Below, in pieces: positions 34,500 to 46,456 of a stretch of DNA of 64,000 bases (position 1 is its first letter; each line of letters starts with the position of its first letter). A program made the translations under genes and the position numbers. The notes beneath the pieces are model-generated. The model saw only the letters and a program-made list of their open reading frames with translations, was not told the DNA's origin and did not search any database. The stretch comes from Adenophora triphylla var. japonica (taxonomy: Eukaryota > Streptophyta > Magnoliopsida > Asterales > Campanulaceae): positions 248,001 through 312,000 of the forward strand of contig JAFEMH010001307.1 of NCBI GenBank assembly GCA_022495995.1. Reading direction: 5' to 3'.

Positions 34500-37400
34500 G
34501 TACTGTCTCTGGCTCTTGGTATTTTGATAGTGGATGCTCTAGGTACATGACTGGAAACCAAGCAGTTCTTCTGGATTATGAAGTGATAAATGGAGGGAAA
34601 GTAAATTTTGGTGGAGGTGCTCAAGGAAAGATTGTTGGGAAAGAAACCCTGGATGTTAAGGGTCTCCCAAAATTGCACAATATATACCATGTGGAAGGCT
34701 TGAAAGCCAACCTTATAAGCATCAGTCAACTGTGTGATGATGACCTATTTGTGAAGTTTGATAAGAACTTGTGTGAAGTGTTTGATAAGGATAATAAATG
34801 TGTGTTTACTGGTCTTAGATCTGCTGACAATTGTTAACAATTTGGGGACAATCTTTCTTACTAGCTCAAAGCTAATGATGTCAATCTGTGGCACCAAAAA
34901 TTAGGGCATGCTAGCTGTAGAACTCTGGAAGAACTTCAAAGGTTTGAAGCTATTAAAGACCTCCCTAAACTGAACTTCAAGAACCCTGATGTCTGTGGTT
35001 CATGTCAAAAGGGAAAACAAACAAAAGCATCACATAAAAAGGTCCTACAATGCTCCACAACTAGATGTTTGGAGATGATTCACACTGATTTAATGGGACC
35101 TATTGAAGTTGAAAGCTTTGGTAGAAAAAAGTATGCCTTTGTGTGTGTAGATGATTATTCTAGGTACACTTGGGTAATGTTCTTAAGAGAAAAGTCAGAA
35201 ACAATTGGAGAATTCAAGAATTAGTACAAAAGGGTTAGAAATCTTTATGGTCTTAAAACTGTGAGGATTAGGTCTGGCCATGACACTGAATATGAGAATC
35301 AAATGTTCACCAATTTTTGTAATTCTAAGGGAATCACTCATGAGTTTTCTACACTAATCACCCCACAGCAAAATGGAATTGCTGAAAGAAAGAATAGAAC
35401 CTTGCAAGAAATGGCTAGGGTCATGCTAAGTTCTAAGAACTTGTCCAAGAAATTTTGGGCAGAAGCTTTAAACACTGCTTGCCACATTGGCAATAGGGTG
35501 TTCCTAAGGATTGGTAGCACTGTCACTCCATACCAAATCCTCCTTGGAAAGAAACCAACTGTGAAATATTTTCATGTGTTTGGATGTGTTTGCTATATTC
35601 TCAATGATAGAGAATACCTGTCCAAGTTTGACTCAAAGAGTGACAAAGCAATTTTCATGGGCTATTCCACTAATAGTAGAGCTTACAGAGTTTACAATCT
35701 CAAAACTAAGACCATTATGGAATCTGCTAATGTTAAATTTGATGACTCACTTGATCTTAACCTCAAGACTACTGAGGATGATGTTTCAGGTTGCTTGCTG
35801 GACTGGAAGGATGAAGAAACAGGTGCTGAAAAGTCAAAAGAAGCTTCAGTCTTGATAAACATGTTGAACTTTGATAAGAATGTAACCAAGGATGTGGACA
35901 CATGCGCCTCCACATCTGAACCCACATCTGCTCCCACATTCACTCCAAACTCGCATGCGAGGATAGTTCCTGCGATTCGATCAGGATGATGCTCCAGAAG
36001 ATAATGTGAATGGGTGTGTGGATAGATCAAAGGATATTCCTTCTAAAATCCAGAAAAACCACCCCACTTCACAAGTTGTGGGAGATGTTCATGCTCAAGT
36101 GAGAACTAGACAAAAGGACAAAGTTGATTATAGAAAGATGGTTGGTTTATGGAGTTGTTCCTCAGCATACTCCCAGGTAAGTTTTTGTTGTTTTGTTTCA
36201 AAAATTGAACCTAAGAATGTTGCTGAAGCATTGAAAGATGCTGACTGGATTATGGCTATGCAAGATGAATTAATTCAATTTGAAAAGAATGAGGTATGGA
36301 CTCTTGTTCCTAGACCCTCACATGGTAATGTCATAGGAACCAAATAAATTTTCAAGAACAAAACTGATGAGCAAGGTGTGATCACTAGAAATAAAGCTAG
36401 GTTAGTTGCTCAAGGTTACACTCAAATAGAGGGAATTTATTTTGAGGAGACATTTGCTCCTGTTGCAATAATTGAGTCCATTAGGCTTTTGTTAGCCATT
36501 GCCTGTTACCTCAAGATTACTCTTCATCAAATGGATGTTAAGAGTGCTTTTCTGAATGGGATATTAAATGAGGAAGCCTATGTTGAACAACCTAAAGGCT
36601 TTGTGGATTCCAAGTATCCTAACCATGTGTATAAGCTGAAGAAAGCTTTGTATGGGCTAAAGCAAGACCCTAGAGCTTGGTATGGTAGGTTGACTGATCA
36701 TGTGCTTCAACTAGGATTCAAGAGAGGTGAGGTTGACAAAACCTTGTTTGTGAGAAGAAATAAGAAGGAGATTCTTGTGGCACAAATCTATGTAGATGAC
36801 ATTGTGTTTGGATCAAATTCTGATTCAATGCTAGCTGAATTTGTGGATAGCATGACTTCCACATTTGAGATGAGTATGGTAGGTGAGTTGAACTTTTTCT
36901 TAGGTTTACAGATTAAACAATTCAAAGATGGCATGTTCATTTCACAGTCTAAGTATGCCAAGAATCTTGTGAAAAAGTTTGAGCTTGAACACTCTTCACA
37001 TCAAAGAACCCCAATGGGATCTTCCCAAAGCTAAGTCATGATTTTGATGGTGGGAGTGTTGATCAAACACTGTACAGAAGCATGATAGGAAGTCTGCTTT
37101 ACCTCACTGCAAGTAGACCTGACATTATGTACAGTGTGTGTCTCTGTGCTAGATACCAAGCCAACCCCAAAGTGTCCCATCTTAAAGCCTTGAAAAGAAT
37201 CATTAGGTATGTGAGTGGGACTGTGAACCTAGGTCTGCATTACTCTAAAGAAACAGACACCAATTTAGTTGGGTACACTGATTACGATTGGCATTTGGAA
37301 ATAGTGATGATAGAAAGAGTTACACAGGTGGATGTTTCTACCTAGGAAATAACCTTGTGTCTTGGTATAGTAGAAAGCAAAATTGTGTGTCCTTATCCAC

Positions 37401-37731
37401 TGCTGAGGCTGAATATGTTGCCCTTGGGAGTTGCTGCACACAATTGCTTTGGATGAATCAAATGTTGAAAGATTATGGATTGAATAGCAAAGTTTTGACT
37501 GCTTTTTGTGATAACAAAAGTGCCTTGGACATATCTAAAAATCCTGTCCAACATTCTAAAACAAAGCACATTGATATTAGACATCATTTCATCAGAGATC
37601 TTGTAGAACAAAAAACTGTGTGTCTGGAATTTGTTGAGACTGAAAATCAATTGGCTGATATATTTACAAAGGCATTAGATTTGGAGAGATTTTCCCCCTT
37701 GAGGAAGTCTCTTGGCTTGTGTGATATCTAA
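34500..37731 (+). pseudogene. pol: Sirevirus pol (protease, integrase, RT, RNase H), broken
   Basis: Protease: WYFDSGCSRYMTG (34518-34556, catalytic Asp in DSG). GAG-pre-integrase: LWHQKLGHAS near 34890 with CGSCQKGK. Integrase: HTDLMGPI near 35082 and the PQQNGIAERKNRTLQ block near 35363. [13 protein letters not shown] near 36393, [12 protein letters not shown] near 36527 and YVDD near 36790. RNase H: STAEAEYVAL near 37399 and KHIDIRHHFIRD near 37566; the end is at 37731. Stops lie near 34835, 34862, 35222 and 36345, with frameshifts near 35988, 37020 and 37290. All catalytic blocks are present, but no single open frame could make the polyprotein. Confidence 0.88.
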
Positions 37732-38858
37732 GGTTGTGAGACCAAATTTGTCTCACATCCTCTAACACATCTGTATATTAGTTTAACAAAAAAATATATA
37801 TATATATATAAAAAACATATAAAAAATAAAAATTCAAAAAAAATATCATGCATTAGCACGAAATTTCTCAGTGTGGTCACTTGTGAGTCTTCATCTTTGA
37901 CATTATTTTTGATCACTTAATTGTGAGCACTTCCTGTTCATGTCATCTTTTGGTGACTTGATATAACCTTCCTAGGTATCTCATAGTGGGTGCTATAAAA
38001 GAAAAAAAATTATATGTGAGAAACAGCTGCTTCACCCTTAGTATGAAGTCATACCATTGTGATCAAGTGATTTTCATAAGAAAACTTGAAGTCAAACTTG
38101 ATAAGATCATTGGGAAAAAGGACTATCTTTGGGATCAAGTAAAGTGAAAGCTACTCACAATGCAAAAATCCACAACAAAAAAATTGGTGGATGCATCCTG
38201 CAGCCATGGGCAGATTGGATTATTGTTCATTGACTTTTTGTGATCTAAATGTGTCCCCATATGTGACTCACATCCTATGCCACATCCATAAGCTGAGTAT
38301 ATTTCCACCACCTGTGTGTTTGCATCATGCTAGGCATACTGCATTTTTTAGGACATATAAAAGCTTTGTAAATATGCTAGTTAATTAATTTTTCTTTCCT
38401 AGTTCATTCTTTGATTATATAGGTTTTTGATCTCCAATATCTTTCATGAAAGAAAAGGTGTGTATCAATCCTTGTTTGAAAAGGTTGGAAAATTCTATTG
38501 GGATTCTGTTTTTAAAATAAAGATATGGCCGAGATTTTTTTGTTTCCATAAAAATCTATCAAAATCTTGTTTTATTTTAATTCCCTATTTCTTAGAAGGT
38601 GGTTGTGTGTGGTAACCTCAAAGGGTTCTAGCCGTTGGAGGACTCCTAAGGAATATAGGTTATGTGAGACCTTTTAGGAAAAGGATAAAATTCAGTTGGA
38701 AAGGGGGAGTTGTGAGTATTTAAGATACCTCACATCCGTCCCATCCCCCATAAACCCTTTGCAAAACCCCTTGTTCTTCCTTAGTTCTGCACACAATCAC
38801 ACACATTGCATTAATTCCTTCTTCAACTATTTCACCTAACCAAAATCCTTCAGATTAA

Positions 38859-41060
38859 ATGGCCGATCATTCGAATATTAGAGAAGAAGACGTTCTTGAT
38901 ATCGCTCCAATTTCTGTAGCTAAAGGCGAGTCTTCCATTGTCATCAACCCTGCGATCTCTCAATTTCTTGCTGAATTCGCCTCTCCTTCACTCTCATCTG
39001 ATCCAATCATGAAAGCATCGTCTCCTAAATCCCCTACATTGGAACTCTTGCCTGTTTCAACCGCTGAAAACCCTAAGGCTCCAACCTCTCCTGTGATTCC
39101 ACCATCGGTTGTCGCCCCTGTCTCTACCTCTGTGGAACCTTCTTCAACCAAGAAGAGGAAGCTTTCCCAAGCAAAATCCCCAAAGCCTGCTGCAACTCCA
39201 GTACCCCTACGTAATCTTCGTCGTTCTGGTAGGGTTCGTAAGTTGTCAGAATCTGACAAGGCCAAGAATTTAAAGAAACCTGGCGGGAAGCCCTCTACAG
39301 CCATTGCACTTGAAGAAGATGATGAAGAAGAAGAGGTAATTGCTCCTCTGATTAGGACTAAGGCTCAACCCCCAATTCCTCCTCCCGTAGTTGTTGACCC
39401 TGTTCCTATTATCACCCCTTCTAATGATACTCCCCATGTTGAACCTATTATTCCTGTTGAGACTGTTCCCCATGCAGAGTCTGTTGATCCTATTGCTCCA
39501 TCACCCTCTCCCATAGTGTCATCTGATCCCATTATCCCTGTTACCACTCCTTTTGTTGAGGTTTCACCTCCTGTGGATAATGTTTCTGTCCCTATTGCTG
39601 ATCCTTATGCCCCTGTGATTGCAAGTCATGTTGAGGATCTTATTTCTTTTGATGATGAAGAACCTTTAGCAAATATTTTAATGGATTTGAGGGGAAATAA
39701 AAAGGTGGCTGCTACTGATTTAGAGCCAATTGAAGATAAATCTGATTCAAGTTCAGATAGTGATAACACTGCATCTGATGAGAACTACAAGCTAGGAAGA
39801 GAAGAGCTTGATCAAGAAAAAGAGGACCAAGAGATAGATTCCTCTGCTGATGATGACACTGAGATTGAATCCATCAAAGTTCCATTCCCTTCAAAAGATG
39901 TGTCTGAGGATGTGCACACATCCAGACGCACATCTACAAGGAAGAAAGCTGACAAGGGTATGTCTTCTACTCTTACCATTGCTCCTACCCCAAAACCCTT
40001 TTCCAAGAAATTCTTGACTAAAAAGGCATCTGATAGGTTTGGCCTAATTTCTTCTAAAGCTTTTATTGTTGAAATGAAAAGGGATAGGGAAACCTTTGTT
40101 AAGCTTGGTATGGATAAATTTTTTGAGGAAAGAGGTCTGTTCTTAACTGTGGATCATCCCCTACCTTTCTACCCTAAGATGGTGTATGAATTTTATGCCA
40201 ATTTGACTAAGGGATTAGATAAGAGTTATTCCTCTCCTCCTACTGTCTATGTTAGAGGAGTGTTTGTTCCTTTTTCACCATCTGTCATAAATGATTTGCT
40301 TGGTTTGAATGATAATTTGGATGAATTAATTTCTATTGATGATGATGAGCTTGTGTCTGCTATCACCCATGGAAAGGTGACTTCTTGGCCTGTGAAGCCA
40401 AAGGATTTGGGTAGTGGATCTTTGTCCTCCCTTTACTGTTTTCTCCATTATATTCTTGTTGCCAATCTTTGCCCCTCCAATAACAAAACCTCAGTTACTA
40501 GGGTGCAAGCTCTCCTTCTCTATAGATTGGGTATTAAGAGGCATATTAATTTTGGAGATTTCATCTTTAGAAAGATATGTGACTATGGAGAGTCACCATC
40601 TAAAAAATGGTCTTTACCCTATCCTTCCTTGATTTCTCAAATCCTTATTGCCAATGGAGTTAAACCTGAGAAAGGAGAAGAAAAGGTTGAAAATTTTGCT
40701 CTGTTTAAGGAATCCAAAACCCTGCTTGACCCCAAGCAAAGACATGTGGATCTTCCTTTGGGTACTGTTCCTGAGCTTGGTATGCCAGATGTGGACACAT
40801 CTGAGGCCACATCTGAAGATAATTTTGTTGCTCAAATGAAGGATTTAGATGCTGCAATTATTGAAGCTGAATCTCAAGCTCAAGCCTCCATTAACCATGC
40901 CAATAATCTGAAAGCTCTTAGAGATAATCTCATTCGATGGCATGCTAAACTTTCTAGTCAAAAAGGGGGAGAATCAAGCTCTGGAAATGGAAAGTGGGCT
41001 GCTGCTGCTGCTGCTGCTCAAGCTGTAGCTGGTTTTAAATGGAGACATTTTGAACTTTAA
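38859..41060 (+). CDS. Env-like ORF of the Sirevirus (intact, 733 residues)
   Basis: An uninterrupted 733-residue frame between pol and the 3' LTR, where Sireviruses carry their env-like gene. Layout: a Pro/Ser/Val-rich N-terminal half with basic KKRKLS and RRSGRVRKLS stretches (about residues 95-130) and acidic repeats (about 265-335); a folded middle (about 385-610) with VRGVFVPFSPSVINDLLGL and the hydrophobic SLYCFLHYILVAN; a predicted coiled coil (about 655-705); and an alanine-rich tail. I see no signal peptide or strong membrane anchor, so an envelope function is doubtful. The middle resembles a domain seen in many plant retroelement ORFs of unknown function. It is open although gag and pol each carry several stops. 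A 1.1-kb non-coding spacer separates it from pol, so it would need its own or a spliced mRNA. Confidence 0.8.
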   Translation: MADHSNIREEDVLDIAPISVAKGESSIVINPAISQFLAEFASPSLSSDPIMKASSPKSPTLELLPVSTAENPKAPTSPVIPPSVVAPVSTSVEPSSTKKRKLSQAKSPKPAATPVPLRNLRRSGRVRKLSESDKAKNLKKPGGKPSTAIALEEDDEEEEVIAPLIRTKAQPPIPPPVVVDPVPIITPSNDTPHVEPIIPVETVPHAESVDPIAPSPSPIVSSDPIIPVTTPFVEVSPPVDNVSVPIADPYAPVIASHVEDLISFDDEEPLANILMDLRGNKKVAATDLEPIEDKSDSSSDSDNTASDENYKLGREELDQEKEDQEIDSSADDDTEIESIKVPFPSKDVSEDVHTSRRTSTRKKADKGMSSTLTIAPTPKPFSKKFLTKKASDRFGLISSKAFIVEMKRDRETFVKLGMDKFFEERGLFLTVDHPLPFYPKMVYEFYANLTKGLDKSYSSPPTVYVRGVFVPFSPSVINDLLGLNDNLDELISIDDDELVSAITHGKVTSWPVKPKDLGSGSLSSLYCFLHYILVANLCPSNNKTSVTRVQALLLYRLGIKRHINFGDFIFRKICDYGESPSKKWSLPYPSLISQILIANGVKPEKGEEKVENFALFKESKTLLDPKQRHVDLPLGTVPELGMPDVDTSEATSEDNFVAQMKDLDAAIIEAESQAQASINHANNLKALRDNLIRWHAKLSSQKGGESSSGNGKWAAAAAAAQAVAGFKWRHFEL

Positions 41061-41391
41061 TTTAGGGGGAGAAATTTTTGGTTGTTTTGATTATGTTTTG
41101 ATGGTTGCAAAAACAATTTTAATTTCTGTTTTAGTTTTTAGTTTCTAAACAATGGTTTGTAATAGCTTTTAATTAGGACATTGCTGGATGGTTTTTTGCT
41201 TTTGCTCAATACACTGCTGGTATTCTGTTTCTGTTCTAACATTGTTCTTGCAGTTTTTATGTGTGGATGTGTATACACATCTGGACACACATCCATTCAG
41301 GGGGAGTTATATTTTTCTATATTTTGTGGTCATAAAAATGTGATTGTTATAAATCTTTGGTTTTGACCAGAAAGTCCAAAATAGGAGGAGA
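40961..41391 (+). other. Multiple polypurine tracts before the 3' LTR
   Basis: AAAAGGGGGAGAA at 40961, TTTAGGGGGAGAAA at 41061, TCAGGGGGAGTT at 41298 and the LTR-proximal AGGAGGAGA at 41383-41391, with a further AAGGGGGAG at 38701. Repeated AGGGGGAG tracts upstream of the 3' LTR are a described Sirevirus hallmark. The one next to the LTR would prime plus-strand synthesis. Confidence 0.7.
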
Positions 41392-41392
41392 T

Positions 41393-42171
41393 TGAAACCG
41401 TGAGTTTTATGGGAACATATTTATGTTTCCTTATTTAAAAAGGTCTCTATTATGGTAAGTAGATTTTGAGACTTTCATGGAGATTTATAAGTATCCTACT
41501 TTGACTAGGAATTGTAAATGTAGTAAATATCTTTTATTTATGTACATAGTTTTATATTAGGACTAACCTACTAATATTTGATTTCCTTGTAAGTGTGTTT
41601 TATGTTTTCATATAGGTAAACAAATCTCACAAAGGAAGAGGTCGATTGCATGAAGATCTTCTCAATGGTGCACTATAAATACAAGGCATTCAGCACATGA
41701 GAAGTTACGGATTTTTAGAGAGAAAATTACTCATTCTTCATTGTATTCGACATTGTTGATTTTAGGTTGTGAGTGAAGGTTGTGCCTTACATCCGTAAAT
41801 CACATCTAGGTTTTCATAGAGTTCTCTTGTTTTACTTCTGACTAGAATAGATCCTACTTGGGAAAGGGGAGTTGTTCTTGTCATAGAAGGTGATTAGGAC
41901 TCATTTAGTATTTTCATATTTTAGTTTTTCACTTATTTGTTTTTGTAAGAAACAAAAGTTTTTATAGTGAAAAGTTTTTGGGCGTAAGCCTAGTTTGCTG
42001 ATCACATTGATCAGTAAGCGTAAATAACTCTTGAGTTATTGCATTTAATTTGTTTTTAATTACTTTATTCCGCTGCATTATCTGTGGATGTGTGGACAGT
42101 TTTAAGACACATCTGTACTCACATCCTTTGCCTGTTGCGTGATTAAGTTTCCTAGCTACACAAAACTTTCA
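41393..42171 (+). repeat. Sirevirus 3' LTR
   Basis: A 779-bp copy of the 5' LTR, starting directly after AGGAGGAGAT and ending ACTTTCA before the CAATG duplication. The largest differences from the 5' copy are around 41605-41625 and 42070-42105. Confidence 0.92.
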
Positions 42172-43207
42172 CAATGTGTTTAACTGTTTATAGCCATCAC
42201 TTGGCTTTATATATAGGATATAAGTTACAAACTCTAAACCTAGAAGCAAAATGAAATCTCAGACCGGGCCAAAATTAGGAACGTTCTGAAAATCGGCTCA
42301 ATGTGCCCGCCTAACACCTGCGCATTACAAAGCGCTCACCTAATGCGCGCGCCTCAATTTTCGACAATTCCCCCAATCTCACTTGTCTTGCCAAGCGCTT
42401 CCCTCGGGTGCACGCATCAAACCTCGTCACGCGCGCTTCAAATTACTGCCTCCTTTTTCTTCCTTTTTCTTCTAACCAGTTTTCCTTATTTGTCACTATT
42501 CCAACAAAGATGAGATTATTTGTTTTTTACTTTCTAGTCAGTTAAATAAAAAAAACTCGTAAGTCCACATAAACTAAATACTAATTCATAAAGGATGGGC
42601 TTGTTAGAGACATTATTGCTCCCCTTATCATCAACTGGTTGTAAAGTGTAATCTCAGATTTTGAGATGATATCTTTTCGGATTCAGCATCCAAATCATGA
42701 ATCATGGTCCGAACAGCAAAAACACTAAACTCGTTTTTCTTCTACGTCTCATGCAAATTTTTGTTCCTGAGATTACCTTCAGGTATGTTATACTTGCATT
42801 GCAGGCCTACGATGTTGATACGCGTCACCCGATTGATAAACCCACGTTGTAAGCCTTTACAAAATTCGGCTACACGCTACCTTCTTCTCATGCTTTGGGA
42901 CGAAAAGTAAAAAAAAAGATGAAGGTCTAATCGAGAAGGTAATACCGGATCCAGGCAGAATGGGAATATACACCTCTGGATGGATGATCGAGGAATCGAA
43001 AGAGATGCTGGTATAATATGGGGTCTCCCCCTCCAGCGGGATCAGAAAAGGAAATATGAAGAAATAGCTATCTTGGAAGTGTCTCCTCTCCATATTTGTC
43101 CACTTGACATAAACAAAAGAACATGAAAAACGAAAGGTAGTAAGAGATGAATATAAGATACCAATTCGTAAGGCTGGTGAGATTCCATTGATCCAGAAAC
43201 TTTTTGA

Positions 43208-43300
<93 letters not shown>

Positions 43301-43573
43301 TGAAAGGATTATAATAAATTTTGGTTTTTTCTAGTTGTTTTCGTTCTTTCTGGTTATTAGCTCGTGCGCTCTCAGTTCATAATTTTGGGACTGCAGAAGG
43401 TAACCTGGAAGAAGGGTATTTTCACAATATGAGCATGTCTGGATGATACATCTAGCTACATAGACAAATAGATTGCTTGGGAGATTCACACCTGAGATCT
43501 TTCTAGAGATAATGGCGGTAGCCATACATGTCCATGTTCTGTGTGGTGGAATACAATCAAATTGTCTTTCGAA

Positions 43574-43596
43574 GAGATGGCTGAGTGGTTGATAGC
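43574..43596 (+). pseudogene. 5' piece of a plastid trnS-type tRNA
   Basis: GAGATGGCTGAGTGGTTGAT plus AGC matches the acceptor/D-arm part of plastid tRNA-Ser. The sequence then departs, with no anticodon arm or T loop. Confidence 0.6.
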
Positions 43597-44970
43597 CCAA
43601 AAAATATCATATTCATAAAGCAGAAGCATAGACGTACTCCTATAACGTGGAAAATAGACCGGATTAGCCGATTCGACTTTTCAGGTCGTCGATTACAATC
43701 GATATAGACCTGCGCGTTCTTTGTGCATAATGTGATATGACGTAGTTACATAATTTTGTCACTTCTTCTCCGTTCAGACCTACGTCAATTGGGATGCGAT
43801 TCTTTGGAAAAACACATTTTGATTGATGAATCATTACCCTGACGATATAATAAAAGGTTTTTCTAGTTTGTCTGATAAAGGAAAGATAAAAGAAAGATAA
43901 AAGAATAAGAAGAAAAAAATATAGAATTGAATTGTACAGACATCTTTTGTGCATTGCATAAGGTTCTACAATCAAATTGATCCTTACCCTCTATCAAAGA
44001 AAGTTAGGCCACTCCCTTTAGCATCAATTGGTTCTAAGGTGGAACCTTATACTTTGAGATGAGGTTGTTTACACATGTTGGGTTTGAGTCAATGGTTATG
44101 TCGACGTGTTAATGGTCGCGTGTAGAGCCGACGGTTATGTTAGCCTACACGTGAGAAAGCTTGTTAGATCACATATGTCCCAAATCAACTTGAAGAAAAT
44201 AATATATTCTTTATATAAAATTGGATAATCTCACTGTTTAAAAAGACATTTTAAGAAAATAATGGTCCAAATTTTAATAGGGCTAATGGAACCATCCACA
44301 AGGCGGTGTAATCCTACCCCAACCAATAATTGATCACATGGTTCTTTCTCTCGTTGTGAAAAGGATGTTTCACTAAAAATACAATTTCTCAATATTTGAA
44401 TTTTAAAATAAATTTTATTTAATGTAATTCAATTGTATAATTACAACAATTATTTACTTATATTTTTTGTTTCATTTTCTCTTTACTACTTCGTTTTTCA
44501 TTCTAACAGTAATTACACCACTTATACATTTTTTTTGAATTCCAATATTCAAAATGTATTTATAGTTCTCGAGAAAAAGTATAGTCCAAATCGAAATCTG
44601 GCTTTCACATATTTTCATTCAAGCATAAATAAAATTTATTTTAAAAAAATGGGGAGAAAAATATCTCAAATCCAAAAGGGGAATATGAACCTAGGCACAT
44701 GTGCTGAAACAGAACAGGTCAGACCCCATAAAAGTAGGGCCAATATCCTAAATACATTGTCTTGTTTTGTAACTTTCAAACAATGGGCAACAACTAAAAA
44801 ACAACTACCCTTTTTGCTACAACATTTATAACAAGAACCTAGGCTTTAATACACACATTTAATTCGCTACTACCTTAATAAAACATCCAACTTATTGCTA
44901 GGATTAAGATTACACCTTAATCTACTAAAGGAATCTCTCTTTCTGGTTGGCTTCTTGTAATATAGCATTA

Positions 44971-45262
44971 CTGGTACATATGCCCGTGTGTGGTTTTTTT
45001 TTTTTTTTCAAATTAATTTTTTTTTTTAATTTAAAAAAAAAATAAAAAAATCAGTTACTTAATTTAATTTAAGTAAATCCTCCTAAAGCCCACTCTTAGC
45101 CCAAATTCAAAGTCTTAGCCCAAATTCAAAGTCTTAGCCCAAACCCAAAGCCTATTAAGGGCAAAATAGGAAACAGACTAAATAGTGAGGGCAAAATATG
45201 GAAAAGCTCCTCCAAAACTATTCATAAAACTGTTCATGGAGGGGTTTAATTTATACTATAGA
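44971..45262 (-). mobile_element. Small Helitron, copy 3 (reverse, in duplication copy B)
   Basis: On the minus strand it starts TCTATAGTATAAATTAAAC (45262 leftwards), contains CATATTTTGCCCTCACTA and ends CACACACGGGCATATGTAC then CAG at 44971. The terminal CTAG is mutated to CCAG. A and T flank it (44970, 45263). Removal gives GTAATATAGCATTA|TATTATTGTACTG. It also contains a threefold short repeat with CCAAATTCAAAGTCTTAGC. Confidence 0.8.
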
Positions 45263-45556
45263 TATTATTGTACTGTCTGTTTTGCTACGAGACAGATTGG
45301 GTCCAACTTTAAGAACATGAAAAGTACTGTAGAAAGGGTTGGAATTGACCCTATTGACCCTAGCGGGCCGGGGACTTATTATGTGCAATCAAATTGTAAA
45401 ACATTGTGGTGATACTAACGGTTTCGAATTAATTCATTTTAAATGGATGACTCATATTTTTGGAAAGGCTATGATCAAAAGACGATCATACATTTAATGA
45501 AATGAAAGTGATGCATTGTGCATATAAATATCAATATTGATTGGGGATACTTGTTT

Positions 45557-46022
45557 TTTTTTTTTTTTTTTTTTTTTTTTCAAAACCCGTGCCTCCTGCC
45601 TTCACGTCGACTAATCCCTGACTATCGCACGCCCACAAGATGTGGCGGAGAGGTAAATCGCGGATGTGTCTGCAGTAGGACAGACCCCTTATACTCCAGC
45701 CCCTGCGAGTCCTCCTAAGGCGCATTTACATCACTCTTACATCACCAAATTACAACATTGCTCGCTGCCAAGAGGCATTTACATCACTCTTACAACACCA
45801 AATGGTCCGCTCCACAGACTGTCAAGATTTGAACTCCCCACACTGAGGATACAAGCCCAGCAATGCCGCTTCCTTAACTGCACGGATGTGTCCTGGGGGG
45901 CTCCTAAGGACCCTGAAATCAAGGTATGAAATTAAGCCCCAAGAATCCCCTTGGGGGGACTCGAACCGGCGACCTCCCCTTCGAAAAGTCACCTTGATAC
46001 CACTGGGCCAAGGCCCGTTAGG
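45557..46022 (-). mobile_element. tRNA-derived SINE with poly-A tail and 15-bp target duplication
   Basis: TGGGGATACTTGTTT flanks it exactly at 45542-45556 and 46023-46037, and copy A has this site once near 30202. On the minus strand the 466-bp element starts ACCTAACGGGCCTTGGCCC. It has an A box TGGCCCAGTGG (46000-46010) and a B box GGTTCGAGTCC (45957-45967), both matching consensus, then a body with a doubled GGTGWTGTAAGAGTGATGTA block and a ~24-base poly-A (poly-T on plus, 45557-45580). It encodes nothing and depends on a LINE reverse transcriptase. Confidence 0.92.
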
Positions 46023-46456
46023 TGGGGATACTTGTTTGTTTATGATACAAACCAAAGTATGAAAGTATTTGAGTTGCGCAATAAAAGGAAAATATGAGTA
46101 AATTTGATGGTTTTTTAATTTGATCTGCTTTCCTTATAGCAACAATTCTTTTTTTAGCATAAAGCAATTTATTTTTTTAGAAAAAAAAATTGAAATCCTT
46201 TAGAGTTTAGATTTGTTGTTTCTATAAATACTAGTGATAACAAAGAATATTGTGGTGTTTGGATGATCAAATTAGTTGTCGCTAATTTGTGTTAGTTAGA
46301 GAGAATTTGTGAGATCAACAAAGAGAGTCAAGATATTGGTGGATTTTGGGGTCCCTTAGGGGCCTTTCATAGGTAGCCAAACTAGGAGATATTTAGGGTC
46401 TATTTGTGTGAAGTTGTGTTAAGAGACTATGTTTATTATTGTAAACATGTGCAAAT

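Larger units (their letters stand above)
31763..42171 (+). mobile_element. Sirevirus-type Ty1/copia LTR retrotransposon with env-like ORF
   Basis: LTRs at 31763-32540 (778 bp) and 41393-42171 (779 bp) begin TGAAACCGTGAG and end ACTTTCA. CAATG flanks the element at 31758-31762 and 42172-42176. By eye the LTRs differ at roughly 20-25 positions (~3%). Order: LTR, initiator-Met primer site, gag with two zinc knuckles, protease, integrase, reverse transcriptase, RNase H, 1.1-kb spacer, env-like ORF, repeated purine tracts, LTR. Integrase before RT is copia order; the large gag, extra ORF and repeated AGGGGGAG tracts mark the Sirevirus lineage (SIRE1 of soybean and Cotzilla of beet are relatives). 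It split the solo LTR of copy B. gag and pol are broken, so it is not autonomous. Confidence 0.93.

Noticed and set aside
43574..43596. Functional tRNA-Ser gene
   Set aside because: Only the 5' third matches. No anticodon arm, T loop or 3' acceptor strand follows.
45940..46022. Nuclear tRNA gene on the minus strand
   Set aside because: The A and B boxes are excellent, but the sequence continues into a SINE body with a poly-A tail and target duplication.
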